From an uncultured Ruminococcus sp. (GTDB lineage Bacteria; Bacillota; Clostridia; Lachnospirales; Lachnospiraceae): 58,866 bases of DNA. The position numbers and the translations under genes are program-made. Shown in pieces: positions 1 through 8,253 of the stretch. The notes beneath the pieces are model-generated. The model saw only the letters and a list, made by a program, of their open reading frames with translations. It did not search any database and was not told the DNA's origin. The DNA lies in the NCBI GenBank assembly GCA_904418845.1, contig CAJFQC010000013.1, forward strand, positions 1-58,866, read 5' to 3'. Position 1 is the first letter of the stretch. The number at the start of each line of letters is the position of its first letter.

Positions 1-50
1 GCATGAGCAGACGGCCCCTTCTTTACTTTATATAGTGTTTAAGCTTTACG

Positions 51-123
51 TGGAGAATACGAGAGTCGAACTCGTGACCTCCTGCTTGCAAGGCAGGCGC
101 TCTCCCAACTGAGCTAATCCCCC
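51..123 (-). tRNA. tRNA-Ala (anticodon TGC)
   Basis: On the minus strand this is a 73-nt cloverleaf. The acceptor stem GGGGGAT pairs with ATTCTCC using two G-U pairs. The D arm is GCTC/GAGC, the anticodon loop holds TGC (CTTGCAAG context), and the T loop is TTCGACT. The discriminator base is A and no CCA follows (CGT is next), so CCA is presumably added after transcription. It delivers alanine to the ribosome at GCN codons. It lies upstream of the window edge in transcription order, so any further tRNAs in the same cluster are out of view. Confidence 0.95.
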
Positions 124-197
124 AAAGTGTTCCCGAGAACTTTTTTAAAATACCATATTCCCGGGAAAGTGTCAATAGTTTTTTGGCAGTTGATCTC

Positions 198-1016
198 TCA
201 GAAGCCGAGAAGCCGGATGAGTAGTGGATTGGTCTCATACATAAATCTAAGGATATTGCTTTGTTCCATCATTTCAAAACATGCCGCCCCTGCTTCTGTC
301 GCGTAAGCAAGAGTCATAACCAGGAAGCCCAGCCACACGATCACAACCGCCAGCACAAGTCCGAGCACACCGCCCGCGATATGGTTGACCACGCCGAGCA
401 CAGGCAGTTCTCCGATAATATTTACCGCGAACATCAGCGCTTTTACAATAATGATCGCCAGAAGGAATGTCACGAGGAACGAGACCAGATTCAGAATCAG
501 TCTTGATATATATGTCGCCACATACTGGGGAAAGCTCTGGACTCCCAGCTCCGAGTAAATGGTACTGTTGTTGTTCTCTATGAGCTCATCTTTAAGAAAC
601 TGCGGCATGGGCGCGTTCTCGATCTGGCTGATCTGAATATCCTTCGGAATCTCGCCGATGATATTCAAGATATCTTCCACCGTGATACCGTACATCTCCC
701 AGTTCAGATCATTCAGGTTCTGAAGCTGCTCCCGGCTGAGTTCTTCCAGCGGAGTTCCCTCTACCTTCAACTGTGCAAGCTGCTCTTCCGTGATCTCAGG
801 CACGAATGCTTCCATGGTTTTCTTCTCGATGAAATCATCTACAGGTGTAAACTTCACCAGCGCATCCGCCACATACGGAGAAAGAAATAATATAAGAACA
901 AGTGTCAGGACTGTTGAAAGAAGAGAAATTCCAAGCTTTAAGAAGCCTCTTATATATCCCGCCACTATACAGATGACAAATATTGTTACAACAATGATCA
1001 AAAGCCAATTATTCAT
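198..1016 (-). CDS. CvpA-like membrane protein
   Basis: A 272-residue integral membrane protein resembling the CvpA (colicin V production) family. Two hydrophobic helices span about residues 4-50. A hydrophilic region of about 115 residues follows, then two or three more helices (about 165-240) containing a glycine-rich stretch typical of the family. The central hydrophilic insert is longer than in proteobacterial CvpA. The start has a good AGGAGAT ribosome site, and the upstream DUF5711-like gene ends 8 nt before it, so the two are probably co-transcribed. The function of CvpA in Firmicutes is not settled; a role in envelope homeostasis is a family-level guess. Confidence 0.8.
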   Translation of the reverse strand: MNNWLLIIVVTIFVICIVAGYIRGFLKLGISLLSTVLTLVLILFLSPYVADALVKFTPVDDFIEKKTMEAFVPEITEEQLAQLKVEGTPLEELSREQLQNLNDLNWEMYGITVEDILNIIGEIPKDIQISQIENAPMPQFLKDELIENNNSTIYSELGVQSFPQYVATYISRLILNLVSFLVTFLLAIIIVKALMFAVNIIGELPVLGVVNHIAGGVLGLVLAVVIVWLGFLVMTLAYATEAGAACFEMMEQSNILRFMYETNPLLIRLLGF

Positions 1017-1024
1017 AATATCTC

Positions 1025-2221
1025 CTATTTCGTCAGATAAATCACTCTCAATTCATCCACGCTCATCACATAGTATCTGTTCAGTCCCGACGCGCGGAAC
1101 ATTTCCAGTGCGTTGATCTTAATATCTCCGTTGAACTTGATAATCCCGGTCGCTGTCACGATACAGCATTTCGTTCCGTCAAACATTATGACCTCGTCAC
1201 CGTCGATTTTCACATTATCGTATTTTGCCGGTATATCCCTGTTCAGGACCTGTTCTCCTAAGCGGTTATACAGCCGGAGCTCATACCCTGATTTATCACG
1301 GTTCAGAAGAACAAACCCGATGTATTGATCCGAATGGAACACGCTCTGTATCTCCTGGCCGACCGTGATCTCCTTTTCCTTCTGGGGCTCCTCCTTTCCT
1401 TTGTAAATAATAAAGCTATTATCCCCTACCACAATCGAACGATCCTCTCCCATAAAAAAGATCTCTGCCGCTACCGTATCGTCATACTCATATGAAGAAA
1501 CAATATTGTCCGTCTTACCCTGTCCTGTCTCTCCAAAATTATAAAAGACTACCCTCGATTTAATTACCGCTCCTTCTGTATACAGATAAGATGCCGCCAG
1601 CATCCGTCCGTCATCCGACACTTCCAGCGCCACCGGGTATCCGGTTGTCCCGGCCGTCGTTTTCTGCTCCACAAGGATATTTCCGGTAGCGTCATAAGAA
1701 ATAATCTTCGGAGAACTCTCATCTTTTAATACCGCACTCACGATTCCCTGATCCGAAACTGTGATCTTCTCAATCGGAAGTGTGGTCTCGATCTCTCCTT
1801 TGAGTCCCTCCTCCGTAAACACCATGATATTATTTCCGCCATTATCCGCCACGGCAAACGCTTTCTCTTTGACCACTATAATCGGATTCTGTATCTGTGC
1901 GGGCTGTATCCACTGCTCTTCATTCTTTTTATTTAAAAAGGCGACCCCGTCCCTGTTATAGCGGACAATTCCGTCCTCAAACCGGGTATAACTGCTCGTA
2001 TCCGAAATATCAGCCGGATATTCCCGTGTTGTCCTCGCCTGTGTATAGGTCTGATTCTTCAAAAGAAGATAAGTGCCGCACACGGCAAGGAGGATAAGTA
2101 CCGCCGGAACAAGAAGCCGCCGTATCTTTCTGATGCGGAACTTTTTTACTTTGTTCTTTATCTCGCTCAGATCATCCGGGGCAGCCAGGATCTTAAAACG
2201 TACTTTTTTCTTTTGCGACAT
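1025..2221 (-). CDS. DUF5711-like membrane-anchored beta-propeller protein
   Basis: A 398-residue protein with a basic cytoplasmic N-terminus, one transmembrane helix at about residues 38-55, and a long extracytoplasmic part rich in short beta-strand repeats (VVxxKxxxFAVADxGGNNIxVF and similar), suggesting a propeller fold. It resembles the DUF5711 family seen in Lachnospiraceae. The start at 2221 is chosen because AAGGGGAG lies 6 nt upstream; a longer frame extends to 2374 but has no ribosome site and an unlikely sequence. It lies 8 nt before the CvpA-like gene. Function unknown; a surface or envelope sensor/scaffold would fit but is inference. Confidence 0.7.
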   Translation of the reverse strand: MSQKKKVRFKILAAPDDLSEIKNKVKKFRIRKIRRLLVPAVLILLAVCGTYLLLKNQTYTQARTTREYPADISDTSSYTRFEDGIVRYNRDGVAFLNKKNEEQWIQPAQIQNPIIVVKEKAFAVADNGGNNIMVFTEEGLKGEIETTLPIEKITVSDQGIVSAVLKDESSPKIISYDATGNILVEQKTTAGTTGYPVALEVSDDGRMLAASYLYTEGAVIKSRVVFYNFGETGQGKTDNIVSSYEYDDTVAAEIFFMGEDRSIVVGDNSFIIYKGKEEPQKEKEITVGQEIQSVFHSDQYIGFVLLNRDKSGYELRLYNRLGEQVLNRDIPAKYDNVKIDGDEVIMFDGTKCCIVTATGIIKFNGDIKINALEMFRASGLNRYYVMSVDELRVIYLTK

Positions 2222-2386
2222 ATAACTCCCCTTATTTTCTGTTTTCACACAAACAGCGGTCCAGCAGGCTCCCTGCACCGCAGGATATTTTCTTTCCAGG
2301 CGGCGGCTCCCGTATAATCCCCAAATACCGGGGTATACCGCAAATGCGGCATAGATCGCGCTTTGCGCGATCATTATACCACGATT

Positions 2387-3538
2387 TTATGGTAATATCA
2401 ATTTCTGTCCGACATAAATCAGATTCCCGTTCTCGATCCCGTTCATCTTGCAGATTGCATCTACGTGGGAGAGATCGCCATACATTTTTTTGCTGATGAT
2501 GGCAAGTGTATCGCCTTCCTCAACAATATACACCCCATCGCTTCCATTCTCCCCGGAAGAAGAAATGGCCTGTCCATTCGTATCAGCGTCTGATGTCGTC
2601 TGGGATACACGGTCCGCTCCCTTTGCATCCGCTGCATCCTGTAAAACATCTGTGCTGTCATCTTCTGCGCTGTCTGAGGCTTGTCCATCCTGTCCGCTTC
2701 CTGTCTGCTCCTCAGTCACAGCGGTTACTGTGCCGCTTGTCTCTCTCGCCTCGATATTATCCGTTTCACCCGCCAGTGAATTTAACGTATTCTGCACAGA
2801 CTGCATACGGTCAAAACTATTAATAAGAGAGACCCCCATCACGATCAGGACGAGCACGAGGCAGGCGCTTGCCGCGTACATCAGACTTCCTGCTTTTCTT
2901 CCTTTTTGATGTTCCCCCCGTTTTCTAACCAGATCACGAAAGTCCTTCGCAGCTCTGTCCTCAACAGTCTCTGTGGGAAATACCCCATTTTTTTTTCGAC
3001 TGGAGATCATGTAATTCTGCATACACGGATTTTTCTCATAATACGTGTAGTGTCCTCCGATCTCCATAAGGTCGTTCATTTTATGCACATAATAGGTTTC
3101 TTCCTTTTCCACCGGGTCTTTCATGATAAAGACAGTGTTCTTTTTGGGAAATGATTTCTTGTGCAGCTTGACTGTAGATGCCTCCGGAATGAGCGGAACA
3201 CCCGGATGTGCCACGAACCATCCCAGCATCTCTCCATCCTCAAAATACTGCTTGCAGTCCTCATATGCATGTTTCCACGCATCTTCATCCAGTACATACT
3301 CACTGCCCGACATCTTCAGGTCATGCATCTGGATCGCTCCGTATATGTATACATATTCTTCATTGTCTCCTGACTGGATATCACCCACAAGGAACGCGCC
3401 CATGGGCCCCTTTCCTGCTTTCTCACATTTTTCGCACAACTGGGTAAAAAATGTATCCACATAATCCTCTACATAAATCTTCGGCGTATCGCTTACATTG
3501 CCGATCTGACGCACATTTTTCGGTAACTGTCTTTCCAT
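2387..3538 (-). CDS. MPN-like domain, TM helix and LysM protein
   Basis: A 383-residue protein. Residues about 20-145 look like an MPN/JAB (Mov34) fold, with the core GWFVAHPG at 106-113 followed by S121. A helix at about 219-241 crosses the membrane. A Ser/Thr/Asp/Gly-rich linker (about 245-335) leads to one LysM peptidoglycan-binding domain (337-383) containing YIVEEGDTL and the YVGQKLILP end. In active JAMM proteases the motif is H-x-H with S-x2-D. Here the first His is V109 and the Asp is K124, so metal catalysis is unlikely. The topology places MPN in the cytoplasm and LysM in the wall. Ribosome site AGAGGTG. It may be an envelope adaptor; the function is not known. Confidence 0.65.
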   Translation of the reverse strand: MERQLPKNVRQIGNVSDTPKIYVEDYVDTFFTQLCEKCEKAGKGPMGAFLVGDIQSGDNEEYVYIYGAIQMHDLKMSGSEYVLDEDAWKHAYEDCKQYFEDGEMLGWFVAHPGVPLIPEASTVKLHKKSFPKKNTVFIMKDPVEKEETYYVHKMNDLMEIGGHYTYYEKNPCMQNYMISSRKKNGVFPTETVEDRAAKDFRDLVRKRGEHQKGRKAGSLMYAASACLVLVLIVMGVSLINSFDRMQSVQNTLNSLAGETDNIEARETSGTVTAVTEEQTGSGQDGQASDSAEDDSTDVLQDAADAKGADRVSQTTSDADTNGQAISSSGENGSDGVYIVEEGDTLAIISKKMYGDLSHVDAICKMNGIENGNLIYVGQKLILP

Positions 3539-3617
3539 TTATATTCACCTCTGCTTGAAATTTTTTCTAAGCATAGCACATGGAATTAGCTGAATTTATC
3601 AGTTGATGTCAGATAAG

Positions 3618-3640
3618 TTCGACAAAAGAACGCGTATAAT
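3618..3640 (+). promoter_or_regulatory. Candidate Spo0A box and -10 before the HD gene
   Basis: TTCGACA (3618-3624), the reverse complement of the Spo0A box core TGTCGAA, is followed 10 nt later by TATAAT (3635-3640). No good TTGACA-like -35 precedes this -10 at normal spacing (the position reads GATAAG). That is how Spo0A-activated sigma-A promoters often look. The seven-base match could occur by chance. Confidence 0.35.
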
Positions 3641-3718
3641 TTACACATTTTTCCCTTCTTTTTCTATGTAAAAAATGTTATGATTTATAAAAGCAAACAC
3701 ATAAAGAGGGTGATACGC

Positions 3719-4198
3719 ATGTTATTTAAAAGAAAAGCAGATCAAAAAAGGCACTTTGAACGAAATGCCTTTTGCTCACATATATCTGATATTTTTCGCC
3801 ATCCGGCCGTCCGCCGGATGAGACAGTACCCCCACCACGGGAGAACAAACTGCTACGACCACTGTCTGCACGTCGCATTTTATAATTATAAATGGTGCCG
3901 CCGTCTCCATCTGGATTACCGTTCCGCAGCAAGAGCCGGAATGCTCCACGATATGTTCCTCTATGACTGGCACACTCATGGCAGACTGACCGGAGAGCGG
4001 CTCCACGGACTGACACATCCAAAACGGGCGCTTAAAAACGCAGGAAAATATTTTTCACTTAATCCTACCGAAAAAGACGTCATCCTCAGCCATATGTGGC
4101 CGGTTACTTTCTTTCGGTTCCCGTGCACAAAAGAAGGCTGGATCATTGTATTAACTGATAAATACTGCGGGCTGCTCGAGACACTGCGGTTATTATAA
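3719..4198 (+). CDS. HD-domain phosphohydrolase
   Basis: A 159-residue soluble protein with an HD metal-dependent phosphohydrolase pattern: histidines at H48 and H51 in CYDHCLHVAFY, the HD doublet at residues 77-78 (AGMLHDMF), a downstream His at 96-100, and D147 in VLTDKYC. Small HD proteins of this type act on nucleotides or other phosphoesters; the substrate cannot be read from the sequence. The start at 3719 is preferred because AAAGAGGGTG precedes it; an upstream in-frame start at 3680 lacks one. It is transcribed opposite to all its neighbours, divergently from the MPN/LysM gene, and ends before a hairpin. Confidence 0.75.
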   Translation: MLFKRKADQKRHFERNAFCSHISDIFRHPAVRRMRQYPHHGRTNCYDHCLHVAFYNYKWCRRLHLDYRSAARAGMLHDMFLYDWHTHGRLTGERLHGLTHPKRALKNAGKYFSLNPTEKDVILSHMWPVTFFRFPCTKEGWIIVLTDKYCGLLETLRLL

Positions 4199-4236
4199 TA
4201 TAGTGGGAGCGGCATGCCAGATGTTGTTCCTATGAT

Positions 4237-4281
4237 ATAAAAAAAGAGAGCGTATCACATGAAATGTTTGATACGCTCTCT
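4237..4281 (-). terminator. Terminator of the transketolase operon
   Basis: A 13-bp perfect stem (4245-4257 with 4269-4281, AGAGAGCGTATCA) has an 11-nt loop. On the minus strand it is followed by seven or more T residues, so it ends the talC-transketolase transcript. On the plus strand, after the HD gene, the tail TTCTAT is weaker but may allow some bidirectional use. Confidence 0.85.
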
Positions 4282-4339
4282 TCTATAATCAACCTATAAG
4301 TTTGCGGAAACTCAAGATATTAATTATTTCCACATATTA

Positions 4340-5281
4340 TCATCCGATGAAGTTCTTTATCTTCTCATAGATACTGTCCGTATCCAGTCCATATTTCTTC
4401 AACAGCTCAACTGCGGGCCCTGATTCCCCGAACGTATCGTTCACGCCGATCTTTATCACCTGTGTCGGCGCTTTCTCAGAGAGCACGTCGCACACTGCGC
4501 TTCCCAGTCCGCCGATGACAGAATGTTCCTCAACGGTAACGACTTTCCCTGTCTCTTTTGCCGCTGCAACGACCAGCTCCTCGTCCAGAGGTTTGATCGT
4601 ATGGATGTTGATGACTTTCGCCTCGATACCGTCTGCCGCCAGCTTTTCCGCCGCCTCAAGACAGTTGTTCACCGGGAGGCCTGTGGCGATGATCGTCACG
4701 TCTTTTCCTTCTCTTAACACAACGCCTTTGCCGAGTTCGAATTTATAATCCGGTCTGTCGTTGATCACCGGAACTGCAAGACGCCCGAATCTTAAGTACA
4801 CCGGGCCTTCATGCTCATACGCCGCGCGAACCGCCGCTTTAGCCTCCACATCATCAGACGGGTTGATAACGACCATCCCCGGGATCGTGCGCATCAGCGC
4901 GATATCCTCATTGCACTGATGTGTCGCTCCATCCTCGCCGACAGAGATGCCGGCATGGGTCGCGCCGATCTTTACATTCAAATGAGGATACCCGATGGAG
5001 TTTCTCACCTGCTCGAACGCGCGTCCTGCCGCGAACATTGCAAATGAACTTGCGAACGGCACTTTGCCTGCGGCCGCCAGGCCTGCCGCTACGCCCATCA
5101 TATTGCACTCTGCGATGCCGCAGTCAATGAATCGTTCCTGGTGTGCTTTTTTAAACACGCCTGTCTTTGTCGCTGCCGCAAGGTCAGCGTCCAGTACGAC
5201 CACGTCCTCATGCTCTGTTCCAAGCTGGGCCAGCGCATTTCCATAACTGTCTCTTGTTGCGATCTTCTTTACATCTGACAT
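4340..5281 (-). CDS. Transketolase, C-terminal subunit
   Basis: A 313-residue protein matching the pyrimidine-binding and C-terminal domains of transketolase as found in split transketolases. It moves two-carbon ketol units between sugar phosphates in the non-oxidative pentose phosphate pathway. Visible family features are the D-x-D region DLAAATKTG near residue 35, GIAECNMMGVAAGLA (the Glu that activates thiamine diphosphate), HAGISVGEDGATHQ, and the C-terminal GLGSAVCDVL. It needs the N-terminal subunit encoded immediately upstream, whose gene overlaps it by 13 nt, implying translational coupling and 1:1 assembly. The family also includes the DXS-like fold, but length and pairing favour transketolase. 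Confidence 0.93.
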   Translation of the reverse strand: MSDVKKIATRDSYGNALAQLGTEHEDVVVLDADLAAATKTGVFKKAHQERFIDCGIAECNMMGVAAGLAAAGKVPFASSFAMFAAGRAFEQVRNSIGYPHLNVKIGATHAGISVGEDGATHQCNEDIALMRTIPGMVVINPSDDVEAKAAVRAAYEHEGPVYLRFGRLAVPVINDRPDYKFELGKGVVLREGKDVTIIATGLPVNNCLEAAEKLAADGIEAKVINIHTIKPLDEELVVAAAKETGKVVTVEEHSVIGGLGSAVCDVLSEKAPTQVIKIGVNDTFGESGPAVELLKKYGLDTDSIYEKIKNFIG

Positions 5282-6105
5282 ATCGCTTCACCTGCCTTTT
5301 CCAGATCTTCCATAGCGATCCTATATTCCTCGTCATTGGGAGCTTTTCCATGCCATCCGGCCTGATTCTCCATATAAGAAACCCCCTTGCCCTTGAGCGT
5401 TTTTGCAATGATTGCCGTAGGCTGTCCCTTCACTGTCTTTGCCTCTTTAAACGCAGCGTCGATCTGATCGAAGTCATTTCCATCAATATTAATCACATGG
5501 AAATTAAATGCCTCGAATTTCTTGTCGATCGGATACGGAGAGTTGACCTCATCAATGGCTCCGTCGATCTGAAGATTATTGTTATCTACAATGACTACAA
5601 GGTTGTCCAGCTTCTTGTGCGCCGCAAGCATTGAAGCTTCCCACACCTGTCCTTCCTGGATCTCTCCGTCTCCGAGCAGCGTATACACTCTGTAATCCGC
5701 ATTGGAGAGCTTACCCGCGACCGCCATTCCGACTGCCGCCGAGATTCCCTGTCCAAGAGAACCTGAGGACATATCCACGCCCGGGATGTGTTTCATATCC
5801 GGGTGGCCCTGAAGATAGGAGCCTGTGCGGCGCAGTGTCTTAAGATCCTCCTTCGGGAAATATCCTCTCTCAGCCAGAGTTGAGTAGAGTCCCGGAGCTG
5901 TGTGTCCCTTAGACAGGACAAAACGGTCACGGTCCGCTTTCTTCGGATCTTCCGGATCAATATTCATCTCCTCAAAATACAGATATGCAAAGATATCTGC
6001 CGCAGATAAAGATCCGCCCGGATGTCCGGCTTTGGCGCTGTGAACTGCGGTCACAATGCTCTTGCGGATCTCATTTGCAGTTTTCATCAACTTTAACTTG
6101 TCCAT
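5269..6105 (-). CDS. Transketolase, N-terminal subunit
   Basis: A 278-residue protein forming the diphosphate-binding half of a split transketolase. The thiamine diphosphate/Mg motif is clear: GDGEIQEGQVWEA beginning at about 145 and closing with NNN at 175-177. Family signatures GHPGGSLS (28-35) and SKGHTAPGLYS (65-75) are present. The start at 6105 (MDKLKLMK) is supported by AAGGAGGCAATC; an extension to 6141 reads through AT-rich leader. The gene sits 49 nt downstream of talC and overlaps the C-terminal subunit gene, so talC and the two subunits form one pentose phosphate operon. Confidence 0.94.
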   Translation of the reverse strand: MDKLKLMKTANEIRKSIVTAVHSAKAGHPGGSLSAADIFAYLYFEEMNIDPEDPKKADRDRFVLSKGHTAPGLYSTLAERGYFPKEDLKTLRRTGSYLQGHPDMKHIPGVDMSSGSLGQGISAAVGMAVAGKLSNADYRVYTLLGDGEIQEGQVWEASMLAAHKKLDNLVVIVDNNNLQIDGAIDEVNSPYPIDKKFEAFNFHVINIDGNDFDQIDAAFKEAKTVKGQPTAIIAKTLKGKGVSYMENQAGWHGKAPNDEEYRIAMEDLEKAGEAICQM

Positions 6106-6154
6106 GATTGCCTCCTTAATAAAAATAATATGATAAATCAAGTTCGGCTGAACT

Positions 6155-6808
6155 TTATTCTCCGAAGACTGCCCTGTAGTCTTCCTGGAATTTTTTGATT
6201 CCCGCGTCTGTAAGCGGATGATGTGTCATCTGCTCGATCACCTTGTACGGCACTGTGGCAATATCAGCCCCTGCAAGCGCGCAGTCTGTAACGTGGATCG
6301 TGCCTCGCACGCTCGCCGCGATGATCTCTGTCTCTACGTCTGCTGCCGCAAAGATCTCCGCGATCTCGGATATAAGATCAACGCCTCTCACAGAAATGTC
6401 GTCCAGCCGTCCAAGGAACGGTGAAACGTATGTAGCGCCGGCTCTTGCCGCAAGGAGCGCCTGATTCGCAGTAAATATCAGAGTAACATTTGTCTTGATC
6501 CCCTCAGCCGCAAGGACTTTTACAGCCTTAAGCCCTTCAACTGTCATCGGAATCTTAACAATCATGTTCGGATGTATCCTGGCGATCTCGCGTCCTTCTT
6601 TGATCATGCCCTCCGCATCAGTTGTCGTAGCCTTCACTTCACCGCTGATCGGTCCGTCAACGATAGACGCGATCTCTGCGATCACCTCTTCGAATACCCG
6701 GCCTTCTTTTGCAATGAGAGACGGGTTTGTCGTAACTCCGCAGATCACGCCCATGTCGTTTGCTTTCCTGATGTCGTCAACATTTGCTGTGTCGATAAAG
6801 AATTTCAT
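6155..6808 (-). CDS. Transaldolase, TalC/FSA small type
   Basis: A 217-residue single-domain TIM-barrel aldolase. The Schiff-base lysine is K85 in VKIPMT, with CGVTTNPSL at 23-31. Transaldolase and fructose-6-phosphate aldolase of this family differ at two sites: FSA has Gln59 and Tyr131. Here the equivalents are Glu57 (SGEVKAT) and Phe131 (SPFLGR), so transaldolase is the better call. It transfers dihydroxyacetone units between sedoheptulose-7-P and glyceraldehyde-3-P. Start at 6808 follows AAAGGAGGAACACAAA. It is the first gene of the operon with both transketolase halves and has a strong promoter at 6854-6882. Confidence 0.92.
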   Translation of the reverse strand: MKFFIDTANVDDIRKANDMGVICGVTTNPSLIAKEGRVFEEVIAEIASIVDGPISGEVKATTTDAEGMIKEGREIARIHPNMIVKIPMTVEGLKAVKVLAAEGIKTNVTLIFTANQALLAARAGATYVSPFLGRLDDISVRGVDLISEIAEIFAAADVETEIIAASVRGTIHVTDCALAGADIATVPYKVIEQMTHHPLTDAGIKKFQEDYRAVFGE

Positions 6809-6833
6809 TTTGTGTTCCTCCTTTAAATATAAA

Positions 6834-6841
6834 AAGCGCTT
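6834..6841. promoter_or_regulatory. LacI-type operator-like palindrome
   Basis: The palindrome AAGCGCTT has the central CG typical of LacI/CcpA-family operators. It lies about 6-13 nt after the predicted start of the talC transcript, where a bound repressor would block initiation or clearance. The LacI-family gene directly upstream is the obvious candidate ligand-responsive regulator. Symmetry does not extend far beyond eight bases, so the half sites are weak. Confidence 0.45.
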
Positions 6842-6853
6842 ATCTCTGCCCTG

Positions 6854-6882
6854 ATTATATCCACCAAAAAAACACCGGTCAA
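6854..6882 (-). promoter_or_regulatory. Sigma-A promoter of the talC operon
   Basis: On the minus strand TTGACC (6877-6882) is followed by a 17-nt spacer and TATAAT (6854-6859), one mismatch from consensus overall. Transcription would start near 6847, leaving a leader of about 38 nt containing the AAGCGCTT palindrome and the talC ribosome site. Confidence 0.85.
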
Positions 6883-7156
6883 CAGCAGCAAAAATTATAA
6901 ATCCAAAAAATAAACTTATAATCAATTTTATTACTGGAATTTAATTTATATTAACTAATATTTCATAATTGTATTTTTCAATATTCATGAGTATTTCTTG
7001 TATTTTAAAAATATCTCTTATTTCATAGCACAAACCTTATACTTTTTTATTACTAATATTATGGTACATTTTTATTAATTTTTCTTTTTTCAGACTTGGG
7101 ATAAGAGGTTGTTCCGCGCACAACAACCTTGGGCTCATATTCCACGTGGTAGATGC
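6883..7156 (-). other. AT-rich gap holding the out-of-frame tail of the LacI gene
   Basis: Apart from the talC promoter to its left, this gap has no complete gene. Its right-hand part (about 7059-7156) is open in another minus-strand frame and encodes EPVSIYHVEYEPKVVVRGTT, the usual C-terminal end of LacI-family repressors, before a TAA at 7059-7061. It is therefore probably the detached tail of the neighbouring regulator. The rest (6883-7058) is very AT-rich and shows no conserved structure. Confidence 0.6.
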
Positions 7157-8176
7157 TCACAGGCTCAATCTCTGTGTATCGTTTTCTGTGTGGGACTGAA
7201 TCTTTTTCATGATGATATCACAGGCGTCCATCCCTTTATAGATCACAAAATGTTCAATGGTAGTGAGTGACACTCTTTTCACCTTCGCGAACAGTGTATT
7301 GTCGCATCCCATTACAGATATGTCTCCCGGAACTTTATATTTCATATCATGCAGGGCATCCATAATACCGAAGGCGATCATATCATTCAGTCCTACGATG
7401 GCAGTCAGATCCTGCCGCTCTTCCATAAGCTCCCTCGTCAGGTCATATCCGATCCGGTATTCCGAATCAATTCCCGGCACATCCTTGTCAATCTGCTCAT
7501 CCGCCGCCCTAATCGCTACGTGCCCGCCCAGTCCTGCATTTTTAAACTCCTTTAAAAATCCCTCTACCCTTCTGGAACGCTGCTTCTGCCTTGCAGTGAG
7601 AGGCGGCGCGATATATGCGACATCCCTGTGTCCCAGCTCCAGCAGATGTCTTGCCATCAGCCGTCCCAGCTTCGAATTGTCAAGGTCTACCGCATCCACA
7701 TTCAGCCGTTCATCCTGGTTGTTTATAACCACCACCGGAACCTTTTTCGAAATCTCTTCTACCTGTCCCATAAAACACTGGCCCGGATTGCACATGTAGA
7801 TGATACCGTGAGGATTCAGTGAAGAGATCATCTTAAGATACCGCTCCTCCAGCTTCAGATCCCTCTGAGTGTTGCATACAAAGATTCCAAAGCCCTGCTC
7901 GGCAGCCCGGGATTCGATTCCCTGAAGCAGCATAACATAATAGGGATTCGTCAGATTCGGGCTGATGACCACAAGAAGCTTTTCCCTTCGCTCCTCCTGG
8001 CGCTTCTTTCTCCTGGGAAGCACATATCCGAGCTCTGCCGCCGCCTCTTCTACTCTGCGGACGACATCCTTAGAAAAAGATACATTATATTTCTTATTCA
8101 GCACCATCGACACGGTAGCCTGAGACACTCCCGCCCGCTCTGCCACATCTGATGATGTCACCTTTTTTCCTGCCAT
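7157..8176 (-). CDS. LacI-family repressor, probably frameshifted at its C-terminus
   Basis: A 339-residue LacI/GalR-type regulator. The helix-turn-helix is at residues 6-25 (TSSDVAERAGVSQATVSMVL), followed by the hinge region to about 60 and a periplasmic-binding-protein-like sugar-sensing domain. The start at 8176 follows GAGAGG. The frame stops after HTENDTQRLSL, but the next frame continues with VEYEPKVVVRG, the normal family ending. A one-base shift close to position 7170-7190 therefore removes about 25-40 residues. Upstream of the talC-transketolase operon on the same strand, it likely controls that operon through AAGCGCTT. The effector cannot be deduced. Confidence 0.85.
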   Translation of the reverse strand: MAGKKVTSSDVAERAGVSQATVSMVLNKKYNVSFSKDVVRRVEEAAAELGYVLPRRKKRQEERREKLLVVISPNLTNPYYVMLLQGIESRAAEQGFGIFVCNTQRDLKLEERYLKMISSLNPHGIIYMCNPGQCFMGQVEEISKKVPVVVINNQDERLNVDAVDLDNSKLGRLMARHLLELGHRDVAYIAPPLTARQKQRSRRVEGFLKEFKNAGLGGHVAIRAADEQIDKDVPGIDSEYRIGYDLTRELMEERQDLTAIVGLNDMIAFGIMDALHDMKYKVPGDISVMGCDNTLFAKVKRVSLTTIEHFVIYKGMDACDIIMKKIQSHTENDTQRLSL

Positions 8177-8253
8177 AAAACCTCTCTTGCAGCACATGCC
8201 GCCCTCTTAATCAGCAAGAGCGCGGCATGTTCCTCTTTCCCTTTTAAGTTCCC

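Noticed and set aside
2448-2909. Plus-strand open frame over the MPN/LysM gene, and many similar antisense frames elsewhere
   Set aside because: They are antisense shadows of well-supported genes, have no ribosome sites and show low-complexity translations.
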